The position numbers and the translations under genes were made by a program. 64,000 bases of DNA. Source: Mesorhabditis belari (taxonomy: Eukaryota; Nematoda; Chromadorea; Rhabditida; Rhabditidae). The stretch lies in assembly GCA_958450365.1 (NCBI GenBank), contig CAUEEP010000888.1, forward strand, positions 719,191 to 783,190. The letters run 5' to 3'. The notes beneath the pieces are model-generated. The model saw only the letters and a program-made list of their open reading frames with translations, was not told the DNA's origin and ran no database searches. Shown piece by piece: positions 12,100-51,200 of this stretch (the first letter of the stretch is position 1; every line of letters starts with the position of its first letter).

Positions 12100-14860
12100 T
12101 CACACTGTTCTCTGTGTACATAAAAACAATTTTGGAAATAGAATATGTTTTGAAAGATTGAAAGAAGCCAAATTCAAATAGCCAAATACAGCCAAATTCA
12201 AGGCAAAAATTGTTCCCAAGAATTTGGGCATAGTGACGCCTAAGAAACGATAGCCGGCTCAGTCGCATAGCGCTTTTTTCCCTTTAAGGATTCCAAAAGA
12301 AAAGCCCTTTATACCGAAGCCGTTTGCTAAATGGAGAGTGATTACGCGCGCGCACAAAGAACACCTCATTAGTCATTTATATAGAGCATTTTCTCTGCTT
12401 TGTTGATGATCCGAAAAAGAGATTCAGTTGTAGATTTGTATCCGGAATTTGTATAGGAACGGAAATCGATTAGAGCTATTAATTTTATTGAGTTGTAAGA
12501 AAGAATCCAACCAACATTAACCATCTCTTATCTTGTCATGGTCAGTCATCGAGTTTCTAGTCAAACTACGACTTTTAAGAGTTTGTAAGAACATTAGCCA
12601 CCTCTTATCTTGTCATGGTCAGTCTCTAAACAAAAGAATGTCCTTCATTTTCCTCGTATAAAGGGCCACCCTCATTATCCAAAATGGGCCACTTGTCATT
12701 CCCGTGGATCGTGTCTCATCTCAAGACTCAGGTACCCCTTTTTCCACTAATGGTTCTGGCGGGAGGAAAGAGGAGAAAGCTCCGGCCGCCATTTGCCCCA
12801 GCACAAGACGCGGAGGGGAGATTGGGCTCCATTCGGTGGAAAAAAAAAGAAGGAAGGAATGCAGGGGTGGAAAGAGGGCCGGAAATCAATAACCCTATAG
12901 GGGGTGGAAGGGTGGGGCCCCTCTAGGCCCAGACCCTTTGCCCCTTCTTCTGCCCCACAACCCCTTGTTTTCGCCTCCTTTGCCGCCATTTTCTTGCCCA
13001 TTTTTCTCATTTTCCCCCATCATGCTATTGCAGGGTCTCTATTTCCCCATCCAGTCTTGATAAAAAGCATATTCTTTGCTCGAGCTTTTCACCTACTACT
13101 TAATTTTTTAAAATAACTTTGATCCGTTTTTTCTTGTGATTTTGGCTTCTGTACCTTCCAGAATTTAAAGTCCAGTTGTTTTCAATTAACCCTTACTCTC
13201 TAGAAACTCTAGGAAACTCTAGGAAGTCTAAAAACTCTAGAAAATTACTCCTTCTCTTACAATTTGATCATTTTGAGATATTTCTTGTAATCGCACGCTT
13301 CGTGGCGCACTGTACAGCTAAACTAGACTTTTTACGTTCAACCATTAACTCTTTTCACTAAATCTCGTTGTTTGTCATCTTCATGCTTTCCACAATTCCC
13401 AATTTTTTTTCATCAATTTCTCACCATTTGAAAAAGAACTTGACAGCTTTGTGATGGCAAAAAGGGGGTTTTCTGAGGGATTTGCTGAGAATTTTAGCAC
13501 TTTCACCTTGGGAAATTCCCCGGACAAAAGCGAGAAATGATTACGAGTTTTTCTTTTTGTGATCACCGGAACTTGCTGATTTGCTGATTTTCTTTTTTTT
13601 TTTTAAATTTTTAAGATTTGTAATCATTCTCAAGAGAACTCTTCTATTTATTCTATTTTTATTTTCTAATTCATTTCTCAAGACTTTTTGGTCAGAATTT
13701 CATGCAAATTACGATATTCCACTTTTTTTTTTGCTCAATTCAACAATTTCTAATCGTAATTTTGTTCGAAATTTTGAGGAAACAACAACAATTCTTTTCA
13801 ATTTTCATTTTCAGATCATCAAAACGGGGCAAAAAGAACAAAAAAACAGCTTTTTGATTGATTTTCTTTTGTGTGACATGCACAATTGATCGATTGACAT
13901 CTTCGCGAATCGAGGAATGGTGGTGATGGCTCAACGTGAGTCTTTTCAAAGTTTTCGATGCCGACAGTGGCGCACAAATCACCATTTTACGGTTCAGTCT
14001 ATCTAAATCTCGTTTTCCTCAGAAAGAGTTGCGTTTCCGTAGCAAATCACTGTACTAATTGACAGCAAATTTTTATATTCTTACAATTAGTTAAGAGCTG
14101 AAAACAATCTCGCACACCTTTTTACTTAATAAATAGCTCATAAACACAAAAACTGATTTAAGCCTCATCTTTTCGACTTTACAGATCAAATCTTAATTTG
14201 ATAATTTGATTCTATCAAAAGTTAAGCCGAATAGCCAACTTTCTCTTTGAGATTTGAGTAGATTTCGGTTAAGTAAGGCTTTCACCTAACCTTCATTTTC
14301 TAATTGATTAAATCTGAAGCTAATGAAATACGGTTCTCTTCATTAGATAGCCCAATCATTTCTCTTGTAAATCGCTTTTCAAAGTTTCTGAAAACCTTTA
14401 TTTTAAAAGTTTTTCATTAGCAAGAAGCGGAGAGTTCAAAAAAGTTAAGTACATTTGGCAAAAATACAGTTGAAAAGGTAAAACAGGATAGTTTCTACAT
14501 GAATGCAAACTAAGTGAAGAACTGAGATCAACTTAAAATTCTTGAAAACTTCCAAGTTAAGTTCCGTAAGGCTAACTCTGGGTCTATGTTATGGTCAACC
14601 GCCATAGCATGCGCAAACTACAGGGTGAAGCATATATAGTGTTGCGCTTTACAAAAGAATGCTTTTCAAAAGAGTTGACAGTTTTTCGCTTAAGTATTTC
14701 AAATCTACGAACATTTTTTCACTAGATTCATGAGTTTGTGTAAGAATTTAAAACTTCATTCGTTTCATAGAAGACTTTAAACGTGAGTGCTGCCCATTGC
14801 TGCCCTGATTGTTGCCCGAAAACAGAAATTTGTCAGAATTTTTCATTTCTGTTAGTTATC
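12100..14860. other. No gene recognised
   Basis: AT-rich DNA with a GC-richer patch at 12750-12980. 14240-14430 is repeated in reverse orientation at about 21835-21985 (dispersed repeat). Open frames on both strands look random. One minus-strand frame starting at 13985 begins with a plausible Met-initiated segment, but it has no motif or partner exon. Confidence 0.5.
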
Positions 14861-14861
14861 G

Positions 14862-15306
14862 GACATTTGATACGCGGCTCCCCCCGTTTTCCATCGGCAA
14901 TCTAACTTTAAGCTCAAATTTCTTGGTGTTAAGCTGTCCAATTTCAATATTCTTGGTATTATCGGATGCGCCAAGTCTTTCTCTATCGATTGATTCAAAA
15001 ACTATCTAAATTGAACAGTCCAACACCGAGATATTTGAGTTCAAAGTGGATTGCTAGTGGGAAAAGGGGCGGGGTTTTGGGACCTTTTATACGCGCCCCG
15101 CCGCTTTGCCATCAGCAATCCAACTTTGAGCTCAAATTTCTTGGTGTTAAGCTGTCCAATTTCAATATTTTTGGTATTATCGGATGCGCCAAGTCTTTTT
15201 CTATCGATTGATATAAAAACTATTTAAATTGAACAGCCCAGCAAAAGAAAATTGAGCTCAAAGTTGGATTGCTAATGGCAAAGGGGACTGGATGCGTATA
15301 AAAGAT
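14862..15306. repeat. Two copies of palindromic MITE family C
   Basis: Overlapping head-to-tail copies (14862-15095 and 15079-15306). Each arm contains caactttgagctcaaatttc, and the centre holds tctatcgattgatataaaaa. The ends resemble tttgatacgcgcc...gggcgtataaaag. The same element recurs at 37824, 55096, 56822, 57125, 61185 and 61385. Confidence 0.85.
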
Positions 15307-15309
15307 CGC

Positions 15310-16600
15310 CATCGGTTTTTCTGCTTAAGTTAATGTATTTTCTTAGAAAGCCAAAAAGATCCATTAAGCGCAAGACTAATGACAACACACTCTTTACGAT
15401 AAGTGCAAAAATCTCGCTGGTAAACGCCCAATAACACTCCAAAAACGGTTGCAAGGAAAAAAAGAGAAGAAAGATCTTGTTTACCGAATTCAAATGCGTA
15501 AATAGCGGGATAGTGATTGAAAAGGGGAAATGGGATTGGCAATGAAAAAGATGAACACGCAGGGAGGGGAGGGGTCACGTTTTCACAATCACCCCTTTTC
15601 TGCAAGTTTTGAGCTGTGCCTGCCCTTTCTCCCACTGCCCCCAATCTCAGTCTCAGTCTCAGTCTCAGTGTCAGTCTCAGTCGCACTCCATATTCATCTC
15701 TTCCCACCATCTCTTTCTCCTCCCTTTTTCTCAATCCAATTCCACTTTCTCTCCATTGACTGTTTGCCTATTGATTCATCTGTCCGATTTGGGTTTTCCC
15801 CGAGAGGATTTCTCCCCTAAAAGTCATAAAATTCTTGTCTTTCTTCGGTATTCATGGTGCGCGGCAGTTGGACCGACTTTTTACAACCAAAAAGTCATAA
15901 GAGTAGGTTTTTTGTTTGAATAGGTAAATTATAGGTGAATTGGTGAATGTCTAAAATTAGATTGGTGAAGTCTAAAAGGTTTTACTTTTCTTTAAACTAG
16001 AAAAAAATCCATTTCAAAAGAGATAAATAGGATTTGAAATTGGCTTTTCAAAATAATCTACTTTTTTAAGCTTTTTTAAGCTTTTAAGCTAGAATTCAAC
16101 TTTTAACCCAAAATAAAAAATATTAAACAATTTTTTTTCGGCTTATCATTTCCTTGATTTGTCTAAAATTGTCGATTTGTCGTTTTTGCGAGTAATTAAC
16201 AGTCTAAAAATGATTAATGTGAAGTTGCAGCAAGCAGCAAGCAACTGCAACTGTGAAATTGCTTGCTGATTTGCTGATTTTTCTCAGATTTGCTGATTTC
16301 TGCAAGTTTTCCTCTCAAATCAAAAGTTTGAAAGCTTTCGTTTAAAGCCCAACTCCTAGAATCCGACAAAACGGGTATTCATTTGATATTTTGGCGCAAT
16401 CATATTTTTCTGTTTCCCCAGACCACGAGGGGTGATGTGAACAAAAAAAAAATTGAAATCTCCGAGATTCCCGAATTTTTTTTGCCTTTCCCTGTCTCCT
16501 TTCCCGATAATCACCCCCTGATTCATGGCCTGTCGACGAATCGATCATTTTAGATCTCACAAAATATTGATATTCTCTAAAATTTAACTTTTACCTTGTA
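15310..16600. other. No gene recognised; likely CaMKII upstream region
   Basis: Contains a short agtctc microsatellite near 15647-15680 and AT-rich sequence. It lies directly upstream of the first candidate CaMKII exon, so promoter elements may be here. I cannot identify specific sites. Confidence 0.45.
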
Positions 16601-16601
16601 A

Positions 16602-16677
16602 ATGAGCCAAAGTATCACGCCAGAAAGCGATCTTTCTTTCAAAGAGACGCTAGCTGGGCTGAAGTTGATGAAAGACG
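16602..16677 (+). CDS. unc-43: Candidate upstream CaMKII exon, N-terminal extension A
   Basis: ATG follows an in-frame TAA, then 25 codons (MSQSITPESDLSFKETLAGL, then KLMKD) and a donor gacg|gtgagc in phase 1. The acceptor at 17862 (tttccgtttcag|caATG) accepts phase 1, so splicing would read straight through into the usual CaMKII start, giving about 26 extra residues before it. The segment is an amphipathic, Ser/Thr-rich, non-repetitive peptide in otherwise low-complexity DNA, which argues for coding. The assignment to unc-43 is inferred from phase and proximity only. Confidence 0.5.
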
Positions 16678-16914
16678 GTGAGCTGGATTCGATAAAAGAT
16701 TTGAAATTAAAATAGCTTAATCTTAATTGCTTAATTGCTTTTCTAAATAGAAAACTTTTAACTATGGATATCAGGCTATCATTTTACCATCTTATTGCTC
16801 AAAATTGTTGAAAATGAAATTTTCAAGATTTTCAAGCTTTGAAGCTTGGAAGATTTTGCTATTTTTACTTAAAGATTTTGTAAAATCTAATACGGTTCCT
16901 ATTTTGATCTAAAA

Positions 16915-17346
16915 GGTTCCAATCAGGTTCCAATACGGTTCCCATACGGTTTCAATATGGTTCCAATACGGTTCCAACACGGTTCCAATCAGGTTCCAAT
17001 CAGATTCCAATACGGTTCCAATCAGGTTTCAATCAGGTTCCAATACGATTACAATACGGTTCCAATACGGTTCCAATCCGGTTCCAATACAATTCCAATA
17101 CGGTTCCAATACGGTTCCAATACGGTTCCAATACGATTCCAATCAGGTTCCAATACGGTTCCAATACGGCTCCAATCCGGTTCCAATCAGGTTCCAATAC
17201 GATTACAATACGGTTCCAATCAGGTTCCAATACGGTTCCAATACGGCTCCAATCCGGTTCCAATCAGGTTCCAATACGATTACAATACGGTTCCAATATG
17301 GTTCCAATCCGGTTCCAATACAATTCCAATACGGTTCCAATACGGT
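16915..17346. repeat. GGTTCCAATACG minisatellite
   Basis: About 35 copies of a 12-13-bp unit ggttccaatacg/ggttccaatcag. The same unit occurs at 51140-51235 and, inverted, at 59805-59965. The open frames through it (repeating VPIRFQ) follow from the repeat. Confidence 0.9.
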
Positions 17347-17657
17347 TACTTCAAAATCGGTTTTACTTCAAAATCTTCAATTATGGATGTCAGGCTAGAT
17401 TTTACGTACTTTAAAGTTAACAAAACGAGACCTTTGCACTGATCACATTGAATTTACATTTTCTACTCGAAAATCTTTAATCATGGATGTCAGGATAGAA
17501 TTTTAGCATTAAATCATCCGCAAATTCCCCTTCAATTCTTCCATTGCTTTCCATTGGAATAATAAACAGCTTTTTAAAGAGGCGCACTGAGAAAAACATT
17601 GATTTCTTTTTTTTTGTCATCGAAATTGATTTCATTTGCCCCTTTTTCCCCCAAGAA

Positions 17658-17808
17658 ATGGTCCGTTTATGTTGTTTTTTGAAAAGTCGAAGGAAATCAT
17701 TGGAGAATGCTAATGAAGAAATTGATCGAGAGAGTTTTCATCTAATCCCTTGTGATTTCTCTTTTCAATCCTCTCAATCTCACTATAGTTCTGAGGAAAG
17801 CGAATTTG
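17658..17808 (+). CDS. unc-43: Candidate upstream CaMKII exon, N-terminal extension B
   Basis: Fifty codons from ATG ending gaattt g|gtaaaa (phase 1), then a 54-nt intron to the acceptor at 17862. Joining keeps the CaMKII frame and adds about 51 residues. The protein begins MVRLCCFLKSRRKSLENANE: a cysteine pair followed by a basic run. That pattern is compatible with palmitoylation plus electrostatic membrane binding (inference). The C-terminal half is Ser-rich (SQSHYSSEESEF). Close spacing to the common exon makes this the more likely of the two upstream exons. Alternatively the region is 5' UTR and translation starts at 17865. Confidence 0.5.
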
Positions 17809-17864
17809 GTAAAAAAAAAATGAATTTCATTGAAATAGAGTTATTGATATTTTCCGTTTCAGCA

Positions 17865-45555
<27,691 letters not shown>

Positions 45556-46560
45556 ACGATGATCGATTTCCTCCCGCCAATTAGAGTTCTATTTTATGTA
45601 AATATTTAAATATGCAAGCTTTTCTTGACTCCTTGAATATCAAAATCGATTTTTCATCTCTCTACAATGCTTATCACTTCCACTAATTATCGCGGGCTCC
45701 TCAAAAAAAAAACAAATTCAATCATGGTAGTCACTGAGAGTTTTTTTGTTTCCTTTTATTTTCATTTTTTTCAAACTCGAACGTATTTACCTGTGATCTG
45801 TAAGAATAAGAAAAGATTTTTATTTATTTTTTTCACAAGATTAGTCAAGATTTCCTCCACACTTTCATTATCTGGATCACAAAAAGACCAATTTTATCAT
45901 AGTAGTTAAAAGAAATTTTTTCAAAATTCGTTTCTCATCCATTATCCGGCAGCTATATTGTAAATTTTTATCAAAAAATAACCAAAAAAAATTTTTGACT
46001 AAAAGCTATTTTTGAATTTTTGAATTTTTGAATTTTTTCGAACGCATAGGTTTTGATTTTTGCTTTCCAGGCATAATTTTTACAATTCTTTTAGTTTTTT
46101 TCTCTCAAAAATCCAATTCAGTTCCCCTAGGCTGGTCGTTTTTTCGTTTTTTCGTTTTTATGTTTTTTCTTTTTTTTTTTCCGTAGTCGCTCTCCAAAAT
46201 TTTTAAAATTTCGCATTTTCTTGGCGTTTTTTCCCCTGAATCTTCTCAATACTGCTATTTTTTTTATAATTTTATTTCTCTAGAATCTTTCTCGCATCGC
46301 ATCGCACGTGTTGTCCCTATTCGGAACCTTTTTCTTGGCAGCTTTTGTAAAATTTCAAAAAAAAATTCGATTTACTTCTCAATGCACAACTTAGTTAAAG
46401 GTGTTTTTTTCCAGGTAGATCAAAAAAAATTAAATCATTTCTCTATGTGTTCTTTTTCTTTTTCTTTTAAAGCCAATTCTCTACGTTTTTTCCGTTTTAC
46501 GAACATTTTTCAATTATGGGAATAAATTTCTATTTAATGAATATATATAGATACTTTATT
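45556..46560 (+). other. Probable CaMKII 3' UTR and flank
   Basis: T-rich, non-coding sequence follows the TAG. The first clear AATAAA is at 46521-46526, just before the stretch leading to the minisatellite. No other gene is seen. Confidence 0.5.
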
Positions 46561-46686
46561 CAGGACCTGAGATAAAGTGCGCTAGATTTAAGATTAAAAC
46601 ACATGAATTCATACACATAACACGAAAAGGGCCGATAAAAAGAAACACGATATAATAAATGTAAAATGAGGGTAGCACAGATAACA

Positions 46687-47880
46687 TCAAGGATCCACTA
46701 GAGCTTCAAGATCCACTAGAGCTTCAAGATCCACTAGAGCTTCAAGATCCACTAGAGCTTCAAGATCAAGATCAAGATCCACTAGAGCTTCAAGATCAAG
46801 ATCAAGATCCACTAGAACTTCAAGATCAAGATCAAGATCCACTAGAGCTTCAAGATCCACTAGAGCTTCAAGATCAAGATCAAGACCCACTAGAGCTTCA
46901 AGATCAAGATCAAGATCCACTAGAGCTTCAAGACCCACTAGAGCTTCAAGATCAAGATCAAGATCCACTAGAGCTTCAAGATCCACTAGAGCTTCAAGAT
47001 CAAGATCAAGATCCACTAGAGCTTCAAGATCAAGATCAAGATCCACTAGAGCTTCAAGATCAAGATCAAGATCCACTAGAACTTCAAGATCAAGATCAAG
47101 ATCCACTAGAGCTTCAAGATCCACTAGAGCTTCAAGATCAAGATCAAGATCCACTAGAGCTTCAAGATCAAGATCAAGATCCACTAGAGCTTCAAGACCC
47201 ACTAGAGCTTCAAGATCAAGATCAAGATCCACTAGAGCTTCAAGATCCACTAGAGCTTCAAGATCAAGTCAAGATCCACTAGAGCTTCAAGATCAAGATC
47301 AAGATCCACTAGAGCTTCAAGATCAAGATCAAGATCCACTAGAACTTCAAGATCAAGATCAAGATCCACTAGAGCTTCAAGACCCACTAGAGCTTCAAGA
47401 TCAAGATCAAGATCCACTAGAGCTTCAAGATCAAGTCAAGATCCACTAGAGCTTCAAGACCCACTAGAGCTTCAAGATCAAGATCAAGATCCACTAGAGC
47501 TTCAAGATCCACTAGAGCTTCAAGATCAAGATCAAGATCCACTAGAGCTTCAAGATCAAGATCAAGATCCACTAGAGCTTCAAGATCAAGATCAAGATCC
47601 ACTAGAACTTCAAGATCAAGATCAAGATCCACTAGAGCTTCAAGATCCACTAGAGCTTCAAGATCAAGATCAAGATCCACTAGAGCTTCAAGATCAAGAT
47701 CAAGATCCACTAGAGCTTCAAGACCCACTAGAGCTTCAAGATCAAGATCAAGATCCAAGAGCTCAAGATCCACTAGAGCTTCAAGATCAAGATCAAGATC
47801 CACTAGAGCTTCAAGATCAAGATCAAGATCCACTAGAGCTTCAAGATCAAGATCAAGATCCACTAGAACTTCAAGATCAT
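46687..47880. repeat. 1.2-kb minisatellite (18 + 12 bp units)
   Basis: Mixed array of agatccactagagcttca (18 bp) and agatca (6 bp) units, forming 18-, 30- and 48-bp higher-order periods. Read on the minus strand it gives an endless LVDLDLDLEA peptide because the period is divisible by three. This is most simply a repeat artefact. Confidence 0.95.
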
Positions 47881-48205
47881 CTACAGATAATTTAAAGGTT
47901 TCGAGACTATTGGACACTCTCAAAACTCTGGGGAGTCGTTTCCAAATTCTGGCAGTATTGGCCTTATTGGCAGTTCTTATTGGAAAAGAGTTATAAACAA
48001 ACTTATTGGAGGTGACTGGAATTTCTAAAACGAAAGAACCTATCCTTGAACTAACCGTGCGATTAACTTTGAATAAATCTCGAAAAAGAGGGATAGGTTG
48101 CCTGCCCTTTACAATTTTGAAACATTCTATTAAATCCGTGACCAAGCGGCGGTGTCTAAGAGATTTAAGATCAAAGATTTTGAGTCTATCTGTGTAACTA
48201 AAGTA
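47880..48205 (-). mobile_element. Non-LTR retrotransposon reverse transcriptase, C-terminal fragment
   Basis: About 108 codons on the minus strand. They begin YFSYTDRLKIFDLKSLRHRR, continue through VTDLIECFKIVKG, and end with SFPIRTANKANTARIWKRLP and SNSLETFK. This is the characteristic end of CR1/Jockey-type LINE polymerase ORFs (RR..DLI..YKI...SNR...WN.LP...V.A.SL..FK). The frame then runs into the minisatellite, which could be the element's own expanded 3' tail or a later expansion. The catalytic FADD region is absent. Confidence 0.75.
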
Positions 48206-48297
48206 TGCAAATTTGGAAAAATCTATTTTTCATAGAGCTATCTTAGAGCTATCTTAGAATCAAGAAATTTTGCACAAAAATGAAAGAATTATAAAGG

Positions 48298-51200
48298 CTA
48301 CTCATCAACGTTGACTCTTTTTCGATCCTGATGTCCTTTAGATTTCAGCTCAGCGATTTCCTGAAAATTTAATTTCATTTTGAAGATCTTTTGACTTAAA
48401 ACAATTATTAACCAATCATTTAAACCTTTTCTTTCTCTACAATCGATTGCCGAAGATCCTCAATTTCTTGAAGGCGATGATTTCTGAAACTTTTGAGAAA
48501 GCTAAATCTATAAATATGAAACAAAAATGTTTACAGTTTTGTTCAACTCAATGATAGAATTTTGTTTCAAGAGAGTTTTCAAATCTAGGAGAATCTAGAA
48601 CAAAAATTGGCTAATAAATCTTTATGAAGCACCCAACCTGACAGTTGTATAACTATTGAGGGTAGCGTTGGCTCGGTCGACGGAGTCATCCCTTTGGATC
48701 ACGGTTAGTTCGAGTTCCTGGAAAGTTAAGATTCGGTTTAAAGCTTCAGCTTTGTAATGGGCTCACTAAACCGCTTTAGCTAATCTTTAGCTGAAATTTT
48801 ATTGTGAGATAAAATGATGACTCTATAGAATGCGTTCCATCAACATCCAAAATATAAAGTTGACAAGAAAAATAGAAAAAACCCAATTACTTCAATCTGA
48901 TTGTTTTTAGCTTTTAAAATGGTGACTCTATAGAATGCGTTCCAGAAACACCCAAAATATAGGATTTTTTCGATTTAACAAGCTTTGATCGGTATATTTT
49001 GTGGCCCAACTGATATTGCGAAACCCAAATGATTTAATTTGTTTATATAGCATGCATTATCTAGCCAGGACTATTCTGTGAGACCCAAAAACTATATAGA
49101 AAAACACAAACTTTTGATCTTGATTACGAGTCTCTAAGTTTAGATTGGGATCGGTTTTTTAGTCAAACCAACTGTTCTGCTCTTATTCCGAGACAATCTT
49201 TACTTAGTGGAAACAATCTGATGCGTTCCATAACAATCAAAAGCAACAAAATTTTGTTAATTAGACTAATTGAACTTTTAGAAAGCTGTGTGATCCGGGT
49301 CTGCCTTGTTTCGAGTCTGATCAAAGAAGGAACATTGTTCCCCCCGACTTCCTCGTCTTGAATCAGAATTTGTAAGCGTGTCTGGACTCGACAACAATGA
49401 GAATATGAATGAGATCTGAAAATGAAACCAAAAAAAAGAGCAAACCCTCTGCTTTTCATGGAGAGCTTTCTGAAGACTTTTGTGATAGTTTTTCAAATGT
49501 CTCAACTCAACCTAGAAATTTTGGTTCTTATTAAAAAATTGTTTTGTTGTTTTTGACTTGTTTCTCGTTCCTCTCGGCTTCGAATTTTGCAATATCGAGA
49601 TTCGCAAAAGGCTCCAATTTCTTCTGAAGATCGTGGACTTGATTTCTGAATTTTAAAGTTCATTTCAGACAAAAAAAGAAATCCCACTTTTTTGTCTCTA
49701 AAATCGCCCGATTCTGCTCAATTTCGGCTCTCATTTTATGCAAATTTTCATTGATTTCATCTCTTTTCTTCTCGTTTTCTGATTTCGGAAGCATTGAGTG
49801 ATTGGAATTTTCAGCGATTTCTTCAACAGGTAATGGAATTTCTGAAATCTAACGGTTAGTGATAACGGTAACTGATAACGAAATCGAATTTCAACCTTCT
49901 AACAGCTTTTGTTCTCTTTGCAATGCTATCAAATGATTGTTTAATTGATGAGAATTTTCTCTCAAAGGTTCGATCTCTTTTTCTCGCGTTTCTAGCTAAA
50001 TTATGAATTGATATTTGTGAGAAAAATGACGAAAACACTTCTCTTGTGAGCTTAGCTTTTCGATTCTCGAGTGCTGACTGTTGTCGTTGCAGATTGACGA
50101 GTTCAGATCTAAGAATTGAACAAATACACGACACATCAAGTACACAATAAGACAAAAGGGTTTTGGTGAAAATCTGAATCATCGAAATTCTAGTGTGATA
50201 TCCAGATAAAAGAAAAAATGAGATTTAAAGAAAATTCCTCTTCCCAATTTTTCGAAATAATCGCGAACTCTCGACAGTCCACTCTCTGCAGTCCACTCTC
50301 TGCAGTGATGCAGTCAAGCAATGAACGGATATTAGCTAAAAGTTTTGACAGCCTGAATTTTTGTTATTTCGATGGGTTTCATCTGTTGAGCTCTCCATGT
50401 CTGTCGTTGGAGTGGAGTGCCGAGAGTTCGCGATTATTTCGAAAAATTGGGAAGAGGAATTTTCTTTAAATTTCATTTTTTCTTTGATCTGGATATCACA
50501 CTAGAATTTTGATGATTCAGATTTTAATTTTCACCAAAAAAATCTTTAAACGTAAACCTCATTTTCGAGGTCCTCAACCGTGGCCCATCAATGCCCAATG
50601 AGGCTTCAGAATTCGATCGAGATTTGTTTACCTAAAAGTTTGACTTTTTTAAAGGGTCAAGGATTTGATTTAGGCTTTGTTTTTGGTTTTTTAACCTTTA
50701 GTCTCTTAGCTAAGATTGCCTTAATTATCCCAATTGTGCAACTTCGCTCTCTCTACAAACTAACACCCGAAAAAAGCTATGTGCTTTCCAGAAAGCCTCG
50801 GAGATCAGCTAAATTTGCATAATTGCTCCATTTAAACGTCTAACGTCGTTAGAAATTGCATAAAAGAGAGGAATTGACTCACTGACGAAGTCCGACTCGC
50901 CGTTTTTCCCTTTCTTTTCTTTAAAGCCGAGTATTTTTGTTTGAGTTCAGCATTTGCCTAAAAAAAGGTCAAATTTTTAACTACCGTAATCCTTACTGTC
51001 GTCAATCCTTGCACTCTGCCACCAAGGTTCTCGATTTCTTGTCTTTCTTGTCGTAAACGATCGCGAGATTCCGCTAGACTTGCATTCAACTCTTCAAGAT
51101 AAGTGACTCGATCAGCGATCAAAGTCTGAATCAAACGTTTGGACGGTTCCAATACGGTTCCAATATGGTTCCAATATGGTTCTTTTTAGATCCAATACGG

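Noticed and set aside
16957..17442. Plus-strand frame with repeating VPIRFQ and the opposing minus-strand frame
   Set aside because: Both strands are open across the GGTTCCAATACG minisatellite. Artefact of repeat period.
46687..47250. Long minus-strand open frame with repeating LVDLDLDLEA
   Set aside because: It follows entirely from a tandem repeat whose period is a multiple of three. No independent coding evidence.
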